Below are positions 35,058 through 44,722 of a stretch of DNA of 64,000 nt, piece after piece (positions within the stretch are counted from its first letter, which is position 1; each line of letters starts with the position of its first letter). Below the pieces are notes generated by a model. It was not told where the DNA came from. It saw nothing but the letters and a program-made list of their open reading frames with translations, and did not search any database. The stretch is from Colwellia sp. GTDB lineage: Bacteria > Pseudomonadota > Gammaproteobacteria > Enterobacterales > Alteromonadaceae. The stretch is taken from the NCBI GenBank assembly GCA_026196955.1, contig JAPHTO010000049.1:1-64000 (forward strand). Direction: 5' to 3'. Both the position numbers and the translations under genes were made by a program.

Positions 35058-36368
35058 TTATTTGTTCATTTTAGGTAATAACATTTCAAAACCGCCTTTT
35101 AGCGTAGCAACTAAATGATCAATTTCTTTTATGGTCATAGCTGTTGAGAGCGTTGCCGAGCAGGTATTGATCATCATAACGCCGTTATCAAAGAGGTGAT
35201 CTAATAATTCACTAATTAACTTACTTTCAGCTTTATCCATATAAGCTTCACGATAGTTTTTAGGGGGCTGTGCTTTTAAATGCACTCTAAACATAGTGCC
35301 AGCGCCAGTTACACAAGCACCAATGCCTACTTCGTTGATGACTTTTGTGATTTCTTCGCGCGCGTAGGCGGCTAACGCATTAAGCTTGTTTACTGCTTCT
35401 TGATCAAAATCACGCATGGCAATGTAACCCGCCGTCATAGTGACAGGGTTTGCAGAAAAAGTGCCCGAATGTGGTAGCAATACTTTTGGCTCAGTCGGAT
35501 CTAGTACTTTCATTACCCTGTCACAACCGGCAAAAGCACCTGTTGGGAAGCCGCCGCCAATCATTTTCCCCATAGCGGTTAGGTCTGGGTCAACACTGTA
35601 GTTTTGTTGTGCGCCAGCATAATTGGTTCTAAAAGTAATGACTTCATCAAATACTAATAATGAGGCGTTGTCATCAGCCCACTTGCGTAGTGCACAAACA
35701 AATTCATCGCTGGCTGGAATCAGACCAACACGGTGCGGTAATAAGTCAACGAGAATACAGGCAATTTCATCTTTATGTTGATCAAGAATGTTAATGGCGC
35801 GCTCTACATCATTAAATGGAATGATCACCACATCTTCAAGCGCTTTTTCTGGTGTGCCAACCGCAACCGGTGTGCTATTGGGCTTATCAACATCTCCCCA
35901 GTTACTAGGGTTAGCCGTTTGGCTAACTTCGGCATAGTCATAAGCACCGTGATAAGCCCCTTCCACTTTGGCTATTTTGGCTTTACCAGTATAGGCACGT
36001 GAGGCTTTTAACATTGCCATTACTGCCTCGGTGCCTGAGTTAACAAAACGTATTTTGTCAAAGCTAGGTACACGTTTGCAAAGCAATTCGGCAAAGTCTA
36101 TCTCAGACTCTGTCGCCATGGTAAAACAACTGCCTTTAGTTAATTGAGCACTAACGGCTTCAACAATGGGGGCATAAGCGTGGCCATGAATTAACGAGGC
36201 CATATTATTGGCAAAATCGATACGAGTAACACCTTCAACGTCAGTCACATAGCAGCCTTCACCCTTATCGGCATAATAGGGATGTGGCTTTCTGAAAATA
36301 GTATTACGGCTTACGCCACCGGGTAAATACTCAATGGCTTTTGAAAATAACTGTTCACTTTTACTCAT
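35058..36368 (-). CDS. Class III aminotransferase, GSA-aminotransferase-like
   Basis: The 436-residue PLP enzyme resembles glutamate-1-semialdehyde 2,1-aminomutase and related class III transaminases. SKSEQLFSKAIEYLPGGVSRNTIFRKPHPYYADKGEG forms the start, RFVNSGTEAVMAMLKASRAYTGK binds phosphate, LVFDEVITFR holds the cofactor-ring Asp, and AMGKMIGGGFPTGAF has the Schiff-base Lys. It is unlikely to be HemL, given its neighbours. It lies in the pca-type cluster, between the CoA-transferase genes and the thiolase, and may feed an amino acid into that pathway. The substrate cannot be told. The 46-base gap from the CoA-transferase B gene suggests one operon. Confidence 0.85.
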   Translation of the reverse strand: MSKSEQLFSKAIEYLPGGVSRNTIFRKPHPYYADKGEGCYVTDVEGVTRIDFANNMASLIHGHAYAPIVEAVSAQLTKGSCFTMATESEIDFAELLCKRVPSFDKIRFVNSGTEAVMAMLKASRAYTGKAKIAKVEGAYHGAYDYAEVSQTANPSNWGDVDKPNSTPVAVGTPEKALEDVVIIPFNDVERAINILDQHKDEIACILVDLLPHRVGLIPASDEFVCALRKWADDNASLLVFDEVITFRTNYAGAQQNYSVDPDLTAMGKMIGGGFPTGAFAGCDRVMKVLDPTEPKVLLPHSGTFSANPVTMTAGYIAMRDFDQEAVNKLNALAAYAREEITKVINEVGIGACVTGAGTMFRVHLKAQPPKNYREAYMDKAESKLISELLDHLFDNGVMMINTCSATLSTAMTIKEIDHLVATLKGGFEMLLPKMNK

Positions 36369-36414
36369 GGTTTACTCACTTTGATAACATTTCGTTGTGC
36401 TTATTAAATGGTAT

Positions 36415-37107
36415 TTATTTCACCGCATTAATTAAGGTTACATCAGTGCGCGCTTGTACATAGTCAAAGCTCACCTCTGGTGCTAATTCGGTTAATAGTA
36501 AACCGTCATCGGTCACATCAATGACGCATAAATCACTGTATATGCGATTGACAACACCTTTACCCGTCAGCGGGAATGAACATTGTGGTAAAATTTTTGC
36601 CGCCCCCGTTTTTGTGGTGTGTTGGGTTATGATGTAAATAGTTTTTACGCCAGCAACTAAATCCATTGCTCCACCTACAGCGGGAATAGCATCGGGTGCT
36701 CCGGTAGACCAGTTTGCTAAATCGCCTTTTTCTGACACTTGCATAGCGCCTAAAACACACACATCAATATGTTTGCCACGGATCATGGAAAAGCTATCAC
36801 CATGATGAAAATAAGCAGCGCCAGGAATTGCCGTGACAGGCTTTTTGCCAGCATTAATTAAATCAGGGTCAAGCTCTTCTGCACTTGGCTCTGTGCCCAT
36901 GCCTAATAAGCCATTTTCGGTGTGATAAATAACCTCACGCCCTGCAGGAACATATTGTGCTACTTTTTCTGGAATACCTATGCCTAAGTTAACATAGCTG
37001 CCATCTTCAATATCTTGGGCACAACGTTGTGCCATTTGCTCGCGTGACCAACCTATAGCTTGTGGCTTACTCTCTTGTGTTTTACTTTCAGGTGAAGTGT
37101 TGCTCAT
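36415..37107 (-). CDS. pcaJ: 3-oxoacid CoA-transferase, beta subunit
   Basis: The 230-residue subunit has the catalytic Glu in YHTENGLLGMG and the GGAMDLVAGVK and CSFPLTGKGVVNRIYSD motifs of family I CoA-transferases. It pairs with the alpha subunit upstream to move CoA from succinyl-CoA to a 3-oxoacid such as 3-oxoadipate. The start overlaps the alpha-subunit stop by 4 bases (ATGA). The N-terminal ~15 Ser/Gln/Lys-rich residues are an extra extension. The pcaIJ label rests on the thiolase neighbour; an acetoacetate-type transferase (ScoB) is the alternative. Confidence 0.87.
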   Translation of the reverse strand: MSNTSPESKTQESKPQAIGWSREQMAQRCAQDIEDGSYVNLGIGIPEKVAQYVPAGREVIYHTENGLLGMGTEPSAEELDPDLINAGKKPVTAIPGAAYFHHGDSFSMIRGKHIDVCVLGAMQVSEKGDLANWSTGAPDAIPAVGGAMDLVAGVKTIYIITQHTTKTGAAKILPQCSFPLTGKGVVNRIYSDLCVIDVTDDGLLLTELAPEVSFDYVQARTDVTLINAVK

Positions 37108-37814
37108 GGGTAGACAACTCCCTCTTTAACTAATTTTGATTCTTGCTGCGGGTTAGCAACTTCGATAATTTGATTAACAAAAATACCTGGCGTAACCACA
37201 TTCTCTGGATCTATATCGCCTAACTCAACCATTTCGTTGGCTTGCACTAGGGTGTTCGTAGCAGCCATGGCCATGATTGGCGCAAAGTTTCGTGCTGTTT
37301 TATTGAAAGTAAGATTGCCATACCTGTCTGCTTGTTTTGCCTTAATTAGCGCAAAGTCAGCTTTGATGGCAAGCTCCATTACATATTCTTCACCATCAAA
37401 AGTACGGGATTCTTTGCCTTCAGCGAGAGGTGTGCCAACAGAAGTAGGGGTATAAAAAGCAGGAACACCTGCGCCACCCGCGCGAATACGCTCAGCCAAC
37501 GTGCCTTGAGGCACTAGTTCTAATTCAATTTTACCGCTGCGATAAAGCTCAGGAAACACCATGGAATTAGCGGTACGTGGGTATGAACAAATCATTTTAG
37601 CAACTTGGCCGTTTTCTATTAGGGCTGCTAAGCCAATGCGACCACTACCAGTATTGTTATTCACTACCGTTAGGTTTTTTGCACCATGGTCAATTAGGGC
37701 GTGAATTAACTCTATCGGACTACCTGCTTCGCCAAAGCCGCCAATCATTACCGTGTCGCCATCTTTGATGTCGGCAACGGCAGCGGCGCAGCTTGTTACT
37801 CGTTTATCTATCAT
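37104..37814 (-). CDS. pcaI: 3-oxoacid CoA-transferase, alpha subunit
   Basis: The 236-residue subunit starts MIDKRVTSCAAAVADIKDGDTVMIGGFGEAGSPIELIHALI, with the GGFGxxGxP CoA-binding loop typical of family I alpha subunits, and continues with NNNTGSGRIGLAALIENGQ. It forms the heteromer with the beta subunit directly downstream. It is the first gene of the operon and is read divergently from the IclR regulator gene, with a perfect palindrome in the 95-130-base promoter gap. PcaI versus ScoA cannot be settled from sequence alone. Confidence 0.87.
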   Translation of the reverse strand: MIDKRVTSCAAAVADIKDGDTVMIGGFGEAGSPIELIHALIDHGAKNLTVVNNNTGSGRIGLAALIENGQVAKMICSYPRTANSMVFPELYRSGKIELELVPQGTLAERIRAGGAGVPAFYTPTSVGTPLAEGKESRTFDGEEYVMELAIKADFALIKAKQADRYGNLTFNKTARNFAPIMAMAATNTLVQANEMVELGDIDPENVVTPGIFVNQIIEVANPQQESKLVKEGVVYP

Positions 37815-37855
37815 TAGTTGTACTCACATAAAGTGGAATTATCAAAAAACAACTT

Positions 37856-37870
37856 GTTCGCAATGCGAAC
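37856..37870. promoter_or_regulatory. Perfect 15-bp IclR-type operator
   Basis: GTTCGCA-A-TGCGAAC lies in the divergent gap between the CoA-transferase operon and the IclR gene. PcaR/PcaU-type regulators bind GTTCG-based palindromes, so this is the expected operator. A further half-site TCGAACA lies at about 37,884. Confidence 0.7.
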
Positions 37871-37945
37871 GTTTGTTACTATGTCGAACATTGTGCGTTA
37901 GTGTAGAGTTTGGGCATTTTAATGTCAAACAAAAGAGATGAAACA

Positions 37946-38731
37946 ATGACAGATCAAACCAGTTTGAATGCTGAAATCAAACCGACTGAATTAGTACAGT
38001 CTTTGGTGAAGGGGCTAACCGTTATCAAGGCCTTTAATCAACAACGCTCAACTATGACGTTATCAGAAGTGGCTAATGTTACGGGCTTTACGCGTGCTGC
38101 TTCACGTCGTTTTTTATTGACTTTAGTGAGTGAAGGGTACGCCAAGCAAGACGGTAAACAGTTTTCATTAACCGCTAAGGTGCTCGATTTAGGCTTCTCT
38201 TATTTGTCGACAGTAGATATTTGGCACAACGCCAAACCCTTGATGAGCGCTTTAGTTGAGCAACTTAATGAGTCTTGCTCGGCAGCGGTACTTGATGGCA
38301 ACGACGTGGTCTATGTTGCCCGTGTTGCGACGACTAAGCGAATAATGTCAATCACGCTAAATGTAGGCACTCGCTTACCTGCTTTTGCAACCTCTATGGG
38401 CAGAGTATTATTAGCTGATATGTCAGAGCCTGCACTTGATAATTTTTTAACGCATTGCCAAGTTGAGCAATTCACCCAATATACCATCACTGAAAAAGCC
38501 GCGTTAAAAGCAGAAATAATGAATGTGAAAGCACAAGGCTACTCACTGGTTGAGCAAGAATTAGAGATAGGTTTAACCTCTATTTCAGTGCCTGTGCATA
38601 ATGGTAGTGGTGAAGTGATTGCTGCGCTGAATGTGAGTACTCATATGTCACAAACCGCAAGGCAGCAAATAGTAGAAGAAATTCTGCCGGCATTACAACA
38701 ATGTGCTAAAGATGTTGAACGTTTAGGTTAG
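37946..38731 (+). CDS. IclR-family regulator of the PcaR/PobR type
   Basis: The protein has an N-terminal winged HTH (VQSLVKGLTVIKAFNQQRSTMTLSEVANVTGFTRAASRRFLLTL) and a C-terminal effector-binding domain. TRLPAFATSMGRVLLA, QGYSLVEQELEIGLTSISVPV and ALNVSTH are IclR family hallmarks. I start at ATG 37946 (261 aa), with AGAGATG upstream; ATG 37922 is possible, and the ORF-track TTG at 37910 is unlikely. It is divergent from the CoA-transferase/aminotransferase/thiolase operon and almost certainly controls it, probably as an activator responding to a pathway intermediate. Confidence 0.92.
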   Translation: MTDQTSLNAEIKPTELVQSLVKGLTVIKAFNQQRSTMTLSEVANVTGFTRAASRRFLLTLVSEGYAKQDGKQFSLTAKVLDLGFSYLSTVDIWHNAKPLMSALVEQLNESCSAAVLDGNDVVYVARVATTKRIMSITLNVGTRLPAFATSMGRVLLADMSEPALDNFLTHCQVEQFTQYTITEKAALKAEIMNVKAQGYSLVEQELEIGLTSISVPVHNGSGEVIAALNVSTHMSQTARQQIVEEILPALQQCAKDVERLG

Positions 38732-38810
38732 TCTTACGCTGAAAAGCACTAGCCGCTAAACAAAACTTATGATTTAATAACTGTTATTATTTACAGTGTT
38801 TGGTTTTTCT

Positions 38811-40115
38811 ATGCCCCTAAACTTTAGTCAGCTTGACCCCGTTGCGATTCTTCTTGTTGGTGTGTTTATCTTTTTTATCATCTTGTTATGGCAAGGCTAT
38901 CGAATTAGCCAGTTTTCTCAACTTATGAGGGCGTCAGCAGCTGAATTGAATATTTCATCAAAGGCAGAGCAAACTTTGTTGGTGCAACTGCTGGAAAAGC
39001 AACAATTACAGCTGCAAAATATTTTTGAACAACAAATGGCCGATTTACGCATTAAATTGTTGAGGGAGCTAAGTGGGCAAAAAGAGCAGCTTAACCAAAA
39101 CCAAAACCAGTCATTAGATCAACTCATTACTCATTTAAATAAAGCCACGCAAGCCAGTAGAGAAGAGCTTGGAAACTCGCTATCTCAATCTAGTGAACAA
39201 ATGGCAAAGCGTATTGATGCTTTAACGCAAAACACCGATTTACGCTTAAAGGAGATAAGCAATGGTGTTGAGAAGCGTCTGAGTGAGGGCTTTGAAAAAA
39301 CCACTAAAACGTTTAGCGATATTTTACAGCGTTTAGCACTCATTGATGATGCTCAGAAAAAAATTACTGATTTGTCTAATAATGTTGTTAGTTTGCAAGA
39401 GGTGCTAAATGACAAACGTTCACGTGGTGCTTTTGGTGAGGTACAATTAAATGCCTTAATTCGTAATGTGCTTCCCGAGAAAAGCTTTAAGTTACAGCAC
39501 ACGCTAACTAACGGGAAAATTGCAGACTGTATGTTATTTTTGCCAGAGCCTACTGGCAATGTCGTAATCGATTCTAAATTCCCACTAGAAAGCTATCGTA
39601 CTATGATGGATGTTGAGCAGGGTGAGTTAGAGCGCAAAACTGCGCAGCGTCAATTTAAAATAGACATTAAAAAGCATATTAATGATATTAGCGATAAGTA
39701 CTTGATTGATAAAGAAACCGCTGATGGCGCTATTATGTTTATTCCTGCCGAAGCTATTTTTGCAGAAATTCATGGTCATCAAAGTGACTTGGTTGACTTT
39801 GCAAATAAAAAGCGGGTTTGGTTAGCATCGCCAACCACCTTAATGGCCATTTTAACGACCGCTCGCTCAGTATTAAAAGACGAAGCAACGCGCAGCCAAA
39901 TTCATATTATACAAGCGCATTTGTCTCATTTGTCACAAGATTTTGATCGCTTTAAAGGACGATTTGCCAATTTAGCTAAACATATAGATCAAGCCGCTAG
40001 TGATGTGAAACAAATTCATACTTCAGCAGATAAAATATCTACCCGTTTTGAAAAAATAGAACAAGTTGATTTGCAGATTGTCGATAATACTGAGGCAGGA
40101 ATTACGAGTAGTTAA
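38811..40115 (+). CDS. rmuC: DNA recombination protein RmuC
   Basis: RmuC limits recombination at inverted repeats and is thought to be a nuclease. The product has an N-terminal TM segment (VAILLVGVFIFFIILLW), a coiled coil (~50-190), and the RmuC domain: RGAFGEVQLNALIRNVLPE, VVIDSKFPLESY, FIPAEAIFAEI and VWLASPTTLMAIL. I prefer ATG 38811 to the GTG at 38796; no strong ribosome binding site supports either. Its 3' end overlaps the convergent diguanylate cyclase gene by 14 bases. Confidence 0.93.
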   Translation: MPLNFSQLDPVAILLVGVFIFFIILLWQGYRISQFSQLMRASAAELNISSKAEQTLLVQLLEKQQLQLQNIFEQQMADLRIKLLRELSGQKEQLNQNQNQSLDQLITHLNKATQASREELGNSLSQSSEQMAKRIDALTQNTDLRLKEISNGVEKRLSEGFEKTTKTFSDILQRLALIDDAQKKITDLSNNVVSLQEVLNDKRSRGAFGEVQLNALIRNVLPEKSFKLQHTLTNGKIADCMLFLPEPTGNVVIDSKFPLESYRTMMDVEQGELERKTAQRQFKIDIKKHINDISDKYLIDKETADGAIMFIPAEAIFAEIHGHQSDLVDFANKKRVWLASPTTLMAILTTARSVLKDEATRSQIHIIQAHLSHLSQDFDRFKGRFANLAKHIDQAASDVKQIHTSADKISTRFEKIEQVDLQIVDNTEAGITSS

Positions 40116-41181
40116 ATAAGACTACTCTGTTGCCACCTTGCTCTTTAGCGCGGTAAAGTGCTTTGTCTGCGCAAATCATCAATTCTTTGAGTTGTTCATC
40201 CTCGTTTGATTTGCTACTCACTCCAATGCTCACTTTACATTGAAAAGGGGAGGTGTCAGCTGTCCTGATTGTATGCTGAACAATAGAGGTAATCATGCGT
40301 TCAGCAATGCTTTTAGCTTCTTGCAATGTGGCATCATATAACGCAATAACAAATTCATCCCCGCCAATGCGAGCAAAGCAGTCTTGTGCACGACAGTGAC
40401 TGGTAATTTGTTTGGCTGCTTCGATTAAAGATAAGTCACCAATATGATGACCTCGGCTATCGTTTATTTTCTTAAAGTCATCAAAGTCTAATAATATTAT
40501 GCTAAAAGGGCGTTTGTGCTTATTTGCCATCGCTAAATTAAAGTTTGCTTGCTCAAAAAAGTAGTGACGGTTATAAGTGCCGGTTAATGAGTCTGTTGTT
40601 GCTTGTTTGGTGAGCTTTTGCTCGTTGACTTCAATCTCATTGGCAAACAGTGTTAAGACAAAAATGACCTCAAGCATATTAATAAAAAATACTGATTGAT
40701 AAATTAAGTGATTCATTTCATCTGTCAATTCAATCAGTGGCGACAGGTTCATGGTATTTTCACAGTAAAAAAACAGCGCAATAGCAACTAAGCTTAATGC
40801 TACTTTTTCAAATTTATCTTTCAATTCAAAGAGCAAAAATGCCCCCGTTGGCACCAGAAAAAAATACAAGTGAAAGCCGGTTTTATTGGTTACATAAACA
40901 TTGGTGCAAACAACTAAATGCAGCATCAAAATACTGAAAAAATAGACTTTGCTCGCTTTGTGGGCGTTATATTTATTAAAGAGAAGCGTGGCGGAATAGG
41001 CCAAAACGAATAATGCATTAATAAACGCAACTAAGGGCTCATCTAAAATAAATATATAGTTAAGGGTGTAAAGCATGGCAACAAGCATAGAAAATAGCGC
41101 AACAATATTGGTCATTTTGACCTTGTTGGCTATGTTAAAAGGCTGATGCTCTGTGCCTAAATAGGTTAATTGTTTAATCAT
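40102..41181 (-). CDS. Membrane-bound GGDEF diguanylate cyclase
   Basis: The 359-residue protein has about six TM segments in the first ~190 residues with no recognised sensory fold, then a GGDEF domain (~200-355). The active site is intact: ARIGGDEFVIAL. A RxxD inhibitory site is not evident before it. DDFKKINDSRGHHIGD is the usual metal/substrate motif. It should make cyclic di-GMP at the inner membrane, opposing the HD-GYP enzyme encoded at 25,845. It is transcribed alone; the upstream transporter gene is 23 bases away and reads the same way. Confidence 0.93.
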   Translation of the reverse strand: MIKQLTYLGTEHQPFNIANKVKMTNIVALFSMLVAMLYTLNYIFILDEPLVAFINALFVLAYSATLLFNKYNAHKASKVYFFSILMLHLVVCTNVYVTNKTGFHLYFFLVPTGAFLLFELKDKFEKVALSLVAIALFFYCENTMNLSPLIELTDEMNHLIYQSVFFINMLEVIFVLTLFANEIEVNEQKLTKQATTDSLTGTYNRHYFFEQANFNLAMANKHKRPFSIILLDFDDFKKINDSRGHHIGDLSLIEAAKQITSHCRAQDCFARIGGDEFVIALYDATLQEAKSIAERMITSIVQHTIRTADTSPFQCKVSIGVSSKSNEDEQLKELMICADKALYRAKEQGGNRVVLFNYS

Positions 41182-41204
41182 GGCTTGTTTTGTCTTTAAA
41201 AGCG

Positions 41205-42539
41205 CTAGAAGGCTATATTCACGAAAACGATAACAAGTAGAGTTGGGCAGATATAGCGTAGATAAAACCCAAAAGCCTGTAGTTTTTTATTGCGCTGTAA
41301 TTGTGCTATATCGGTTATTTTATTACCTCGTCGCCAGATCCAACCAACAACGATAAAGTAAAATAGTGACATTAAGGGTTGTAAAACAGTGGTCAGCAGT
41401 TGTACAACCAAGCCAAATAAAGCTTCAAAGTTCATGATGATCAGCATGCTAGCGATAAGTACTAGTAAAGATACAGCGTTGGTTGCGTATTTTCGGCTCA
41501 TGCTTTTTGCTTCCACTAAATAGGCAACCACCACTTCCGTTGAAGAAATTGTTGAAGTTAACGCGGCAATGGAAAGTAGTGCAAATAAAGCAAAGGTAAG
41601 TAGTAAGCCAATCAAGCCAAAAGAGCTAAATAGTGAAGGGAGAATTTGAAATATTAATTGTCCTTGGCCAATGAGTTTTCCATTGTCAAACACCTGCTGA
41701 CCATGGTGCAAAGCCACGAACAGTGCAGGAATTATCAATAAGCCGGCAATAAAGGCGATAAAAGTATCTAAGGCGGCAATGGAAAGTACTAACTTGCCAA
41801 TCTCTTGATCCTTTTTCATATATGAGCCGTAGACCATCATGGAGCCTACGCCAATGGCGAGTGAGAAAAACGCTTGCCCCATAGCGGCAATAATTAATTT
41901 GGTATCATTGATTTGGCTAAAATCTGGGATCAAGTAAGTTTCAACGCCTTTCATTGCTCCTTTTTGCTGCAAAATATAAGTAATTAACCCTAATAACATG
42001 ACTAACAATAATGGCATCAAACGAGATGACCAGCGCTCAATGCCCCCATGTACGCCTTGATGAATAATGCTAGCGGTGAGCAAAATAAAAATAGGGGTGA
42101 AAATAATGTTACGCAGTGTACTTGAGCTAGCAAGCCATGTTGATGTTTCCACTGAGCCTAGCATTTGTGCAAGTGGACTTAGGCTATGAGCAAGCATCCA
42201 ACCAGCAACTATGGTGTAAAAACTGAGCATCATTACTGCCCCAATAAGGCCAATAATACCTGCATTTTTCCCTATATTTCCAAAGCGCTCACCACAGGCT
42301 TTTTTTAACGCCGCTACAGGGTTAGTTTGCATTTGATTGCCAATATAAATTTCAGCATAAAGGGCAGGTAGCGCTAGTAATACAGTAACGATTAAATAAA
42401 CTAATAAAAAAGCACCACCGCCATTATTGGCTACTTGGGTTGGAAAGCCCCAGATATTACCTAGGCCAATTGCAGCGCCAGCAGACGCAAGCACAAAACC
42501 GAGGCGAGAATGAAAAGAGTCGCGAGTAGTAGAAGACAT
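41205..42539 (-). CDS. Sodium-dependent transporter, NSS (SNF) family
   Basis: The 444-residue product is a neurotransmitter:sodium symporter homologue with about 11 TM segments. The signature SRLGFVLASAGAAIGLGNIWGFP lies in TM1, containing the unwound Na/substrate site, followed by NNGGGAFLLVYLIVTVLLALPALYAE. Later elements such as FSLAIGVGSMMVYGSY (TM6) agree. Bacterial members (LeuT, MhsT, TnaT) move amino acids with Na+. The exact substrate cannot be told. It reads toward the diguanylate cyclase gene, with which it may be co-transcribed. Confidence 0.9.
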   Translation of the reverse strand: MSSTTRDSFHSRLGFVLASAGAAIGLGNIWGFPTQVANNGGGAFLLVYLIVTVLLALPALYAEIYIGNQMQTNPVAALKKACGERFGNIGKNAGIIGLIGAVMMLSFYTIVAGWMLAHSLSPLAQMLGSVETSTWLASSSTLRNIIFTPIFILLTASIIHQGVHGGIERWSSRLMPLLLVMLLGLITYILQQKGAMKGVETYLIPDFSQINDTKLIIAAMGQAFFSLAIGVGSMMVYGSYMKKDQEIGKLVLSIAALDTFIAFIAGLLIIPALFVALHHGQQVFDNGKLIGQGQLIFQILPSLFSSFGLIGLLLTFALFALLSIAALTSTISSTEVVVAYLVEAKSMSRKYATNAVSLLVLIASMLIIMNFEALFGLVVQLLTTVLQPLMSLFYFIVVGWIWRRGNKITDIAQLQRNKKLQAFGFYLRYICPTLLVIVFVNIAF

Positions 42540-42812
42540 AGATAATAATTATTATTTTTAGATAGATTAAGCTTACCCAGTAATAAGCATTTAGGGAAGT
42601 ATAAAAGCAGATTGTGTTATAGATATTAGCTAATCTAAACTCGGTTTAGTCGGTAATTAATTTATTGAAATATTTACTTTAAACAATATCAACTGAATAT
42701 TACTCTAGGCTAAATGTTTGATGTTGATAAGACTAGATACTTAATTTCTTCAATATTTCTATCAAGCACAAGAATAATAATTCATTAATTCAGCTTTGCC
42801 TTAACAAAGTAT
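42540..42812. other. Gap between NSS transporter and pilin genes
   Basis: AT-rich sequence with no reading frame of note. It should contain the promoter of the transporter gene on the minus strand. I see no further structure. Confidence 0.4.
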
Positions 42813-42843
42813 AGATACTAGCTTATGCATTAAGCTAGTATCT
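42813..42843 (-). terminator. Perfect 13-bp hairpin after the pilin gene
   Basis: AGATACTAGCTTA and TAAGCTAGTATCT form a perfect stem with a 5-base loop, 30 bases past the pilin stop on the minus strand. The T-tract is weak. Confidence 0.65.
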
Positions 42844-42872
42844 AACGTTTACAATAGCTATTTAAAAACAGT

Positions 42873-43349
42873 TTAAGTACATTCTCCTGCCAACATTTCT
42901 ACTTCAATGTTGGTTTTGTTTTCGCCTATTGCTGTCATCCCTTCAACTGGTTTAGAATAGCCACATAGCCAAGAAATAGGGCTGGTAGGACTTCCATCTA
43001 CGACAGATGGTCTAAATGTCAATGTTTTACCTTTCAGTGGCGCAGGGACTTTATTTCCCAATTCAATATGAAAAGCTCCATTTACAACAGTCACTTTTGT
43101 AATTTTATTGGAAATTAGCTTATTCGGAGAAGGTAGCCCTGCTTGTTTATTATCCATTGGGAAGCTTAAGTGCTCGCTATAATATTCAGTGATCGGTTGT
43201 CGTAAATTACCTGCATAATTATATGCTTCTACAACGTGAGCTTTGATTGTATAGGTTTGATATTGCGGTAAAGCTACTGCTGCTAAAATACCAATTATCG
43301 AAACAACAATCATTAATTCGATTAAAGTAAATCCCTTAACATTTTTCAT
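42873..43349 (-). CDS. Type IV pilin
   Basis: The 158-residue prepilin has a short leader MKNVKG, cut before Phe, then [27 protein letters not shown]: the classic class III hydrophobic helix with Glu5. The globular part ends with a Cys pair (WLCGYSK, LAGECT) forming the usual C-terminal disulphide loop. It is a type IVa PilA-like major or minor pilin. Its stop/start overlaps the GspF-like gene upstream (4 bases). PilB, PilT and the rest of the machinery must be elsewhere. Confidence 0.93.
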   Translation of the reverse strand: MKNVKGFTLIELMIVVSIIGILAAVALPQYQTYTIKAHVVEAYNYAGNLRQPITEYYSEHLSFPMDNKQAGLPSPNKLISNKITKVTVVNGAFHIELGNKVPAPLKGKTLTFRPSVVDGSPTSPISWLCGYSKPVEGMTAIGENKTNIEVEMLAGECT

Positions 43350-44185
43350 CCTAAAACCACTCCGATTTTAAATATTGGGTCATAAATTTGTATGATGTAA
43401 AAAGCAATCACTAAAATAACTAACGAATACATAAAACCAAATGTACGTTTAGAATGTTGCCATATCATCGTTTCTAATTTTTCTGCTTGGTGCTTGAATA
43501 GAGATGCAAGTTCTAAAGACTCATCCAGTCCCATTTCATTGATAGCATCCAACTTATTGTAAAAAGAATCTCTGCTTCCATTTTTGTTCAACGGGATAGT
43601 TATGATTTTGTTTAGCTTGGTAATCTCGACCAATATTTTCTTAGGGATAATTAATTTCAAATTTTTACTCGGTAAATTAATAACCAAAGAGTCTATGTTT
43701 TTTATATATTTGCGATATGAAAAAGTAAACATGAACGTAAGGACTGAAACAGTTATTCCCAAAAGCCACATTGAAGGAATTAAACCAAAAAAATCGCCAC
43801 CTAAAGCTGGATATTGCTGAATAAGTTCAGAGAAAACAGGGTATACAAATAGTTTGTAAAGAGTAATAAATGTTATGAAAACAGCTGTGACTACTTCTAA
43901 GTAAGACAGTTTATTGGTTATACTTTTATATGTTTTGGAGGAGGCCAAACTTTCGGCTAAATTGATAGATGAAAAGATATTTAGTGCTCTTTTTACATCA
44001 TTGATGTTATGCAAATGAAATATTTTATCAAATAGTTTTTTTTGTACTCCCGTTAGATCTTTCTCTGAATAAAGGGTATCCAAAGAAGATTTTTCAAAAG
44101 ACTTTTTGGCCTGTTGTAGTGTTAAGCCTTCATTTGTTTTCTGAAGAAAATATCTACATTTAAAATGAAACTGAACCCAACTCAT
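43346..44185 (-). CDS. Divergent GspF/PilC-like membrane protein
   Basis: The 279-residue protein has TM segments at ~95-115, ~132-155 and ~250-270. Its tail ([37 protein letters not shown]) closely resembles the end of GspF/PilC platform proteins. [25 protein letters not shown] is also like the second GspF repeat. The N-terminal half is unusual and shorter than a normal ~400-residue PilC, so it may be a reduced or single-repeat form. The stop overlaps the pilin start (ATGA). The pair may form a dedicated pseudopilus. Function inferred. Confidence 0.65.
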   Translation of the reverse strand: MSWVQFHFKCRYFLQKTNEGLTLQQAKKSFEKSSLDTLYSEKDLTGVQKKLFDKIFHLHNINDVKRALNIFSSINLAESLASSKTYKSITNKLSYLEVVTAVFITFITLYKLFVYPVFSELIQQYPALGGDFFGLIPSMWLLGITVSVLTFMFTFSYRKYIKNIDSLVINLPSKNLKLIIPKKILVEITKLNKIITIPLNKNGSRDSFYNKLDAINEMGLDESLELASLFKHQAEKLETMIWQHSKRTFGFMYSLVILVIAFYIIQIYDPIFKIGVVLG

Positions 44186-44722
44186 ATATCCCTTCTGTCT
44201 ATTTATATCCTATTATTTAACTCTATAACGTATTCTTTCCAATATCAATTATGGAATATAAATAACCTTAAGGCTTTACGATGCAAAAAAATTGTTGACC
44301 ACTACACCTTTTAATGACCGAAATAACTACAAACCTTTCCCTGATTTGTCCATTTCTAACGACCGCCCTGGTTGCTAAACAGCCTTAGAATTTACTAATG
44401 TATCATCATAAATGACTTTTGAAAGGACTGTCGGGATGATTAGTGTCAACGCGGTTAACTAAATTACGCTCAATTCTAAAAATATTACTCATCAGCAAGC
44501 AAGTGAATAACCCAGTAAAATTGTAATTGAAAATGTCGATTTACTCTGATGTTGAGTACTATCGGTGGCTTGCTCTAGGCTCGTTTTTCTCAATAGGGTA
44601 AACCTTTACTGCTTTTTAATGGTGTTAAAATGAATTTTTCGCATCTTGTACTTATCCAGCGTTAAATTTTTTTGCTACAATTTGGCTTTTCTTAGTCAGC
44701 ATCTAAAAAGCATGAGACCCCT
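44186..44722. other. Gap with no clear gene
   Basis: The 537-base gap between the GspF-like gene (minus) and the MBL gene (plus) should contain both promoters. Parts of it (around 44,330-44,460) look like degraded coding sequence, with higher GC and words such as GACCGCCCTGGTTGC, but I could not assign a source. A TTGCTACAATTT-like stretch near 44,672 may be the MBL promoter. Confidence 0.4.
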
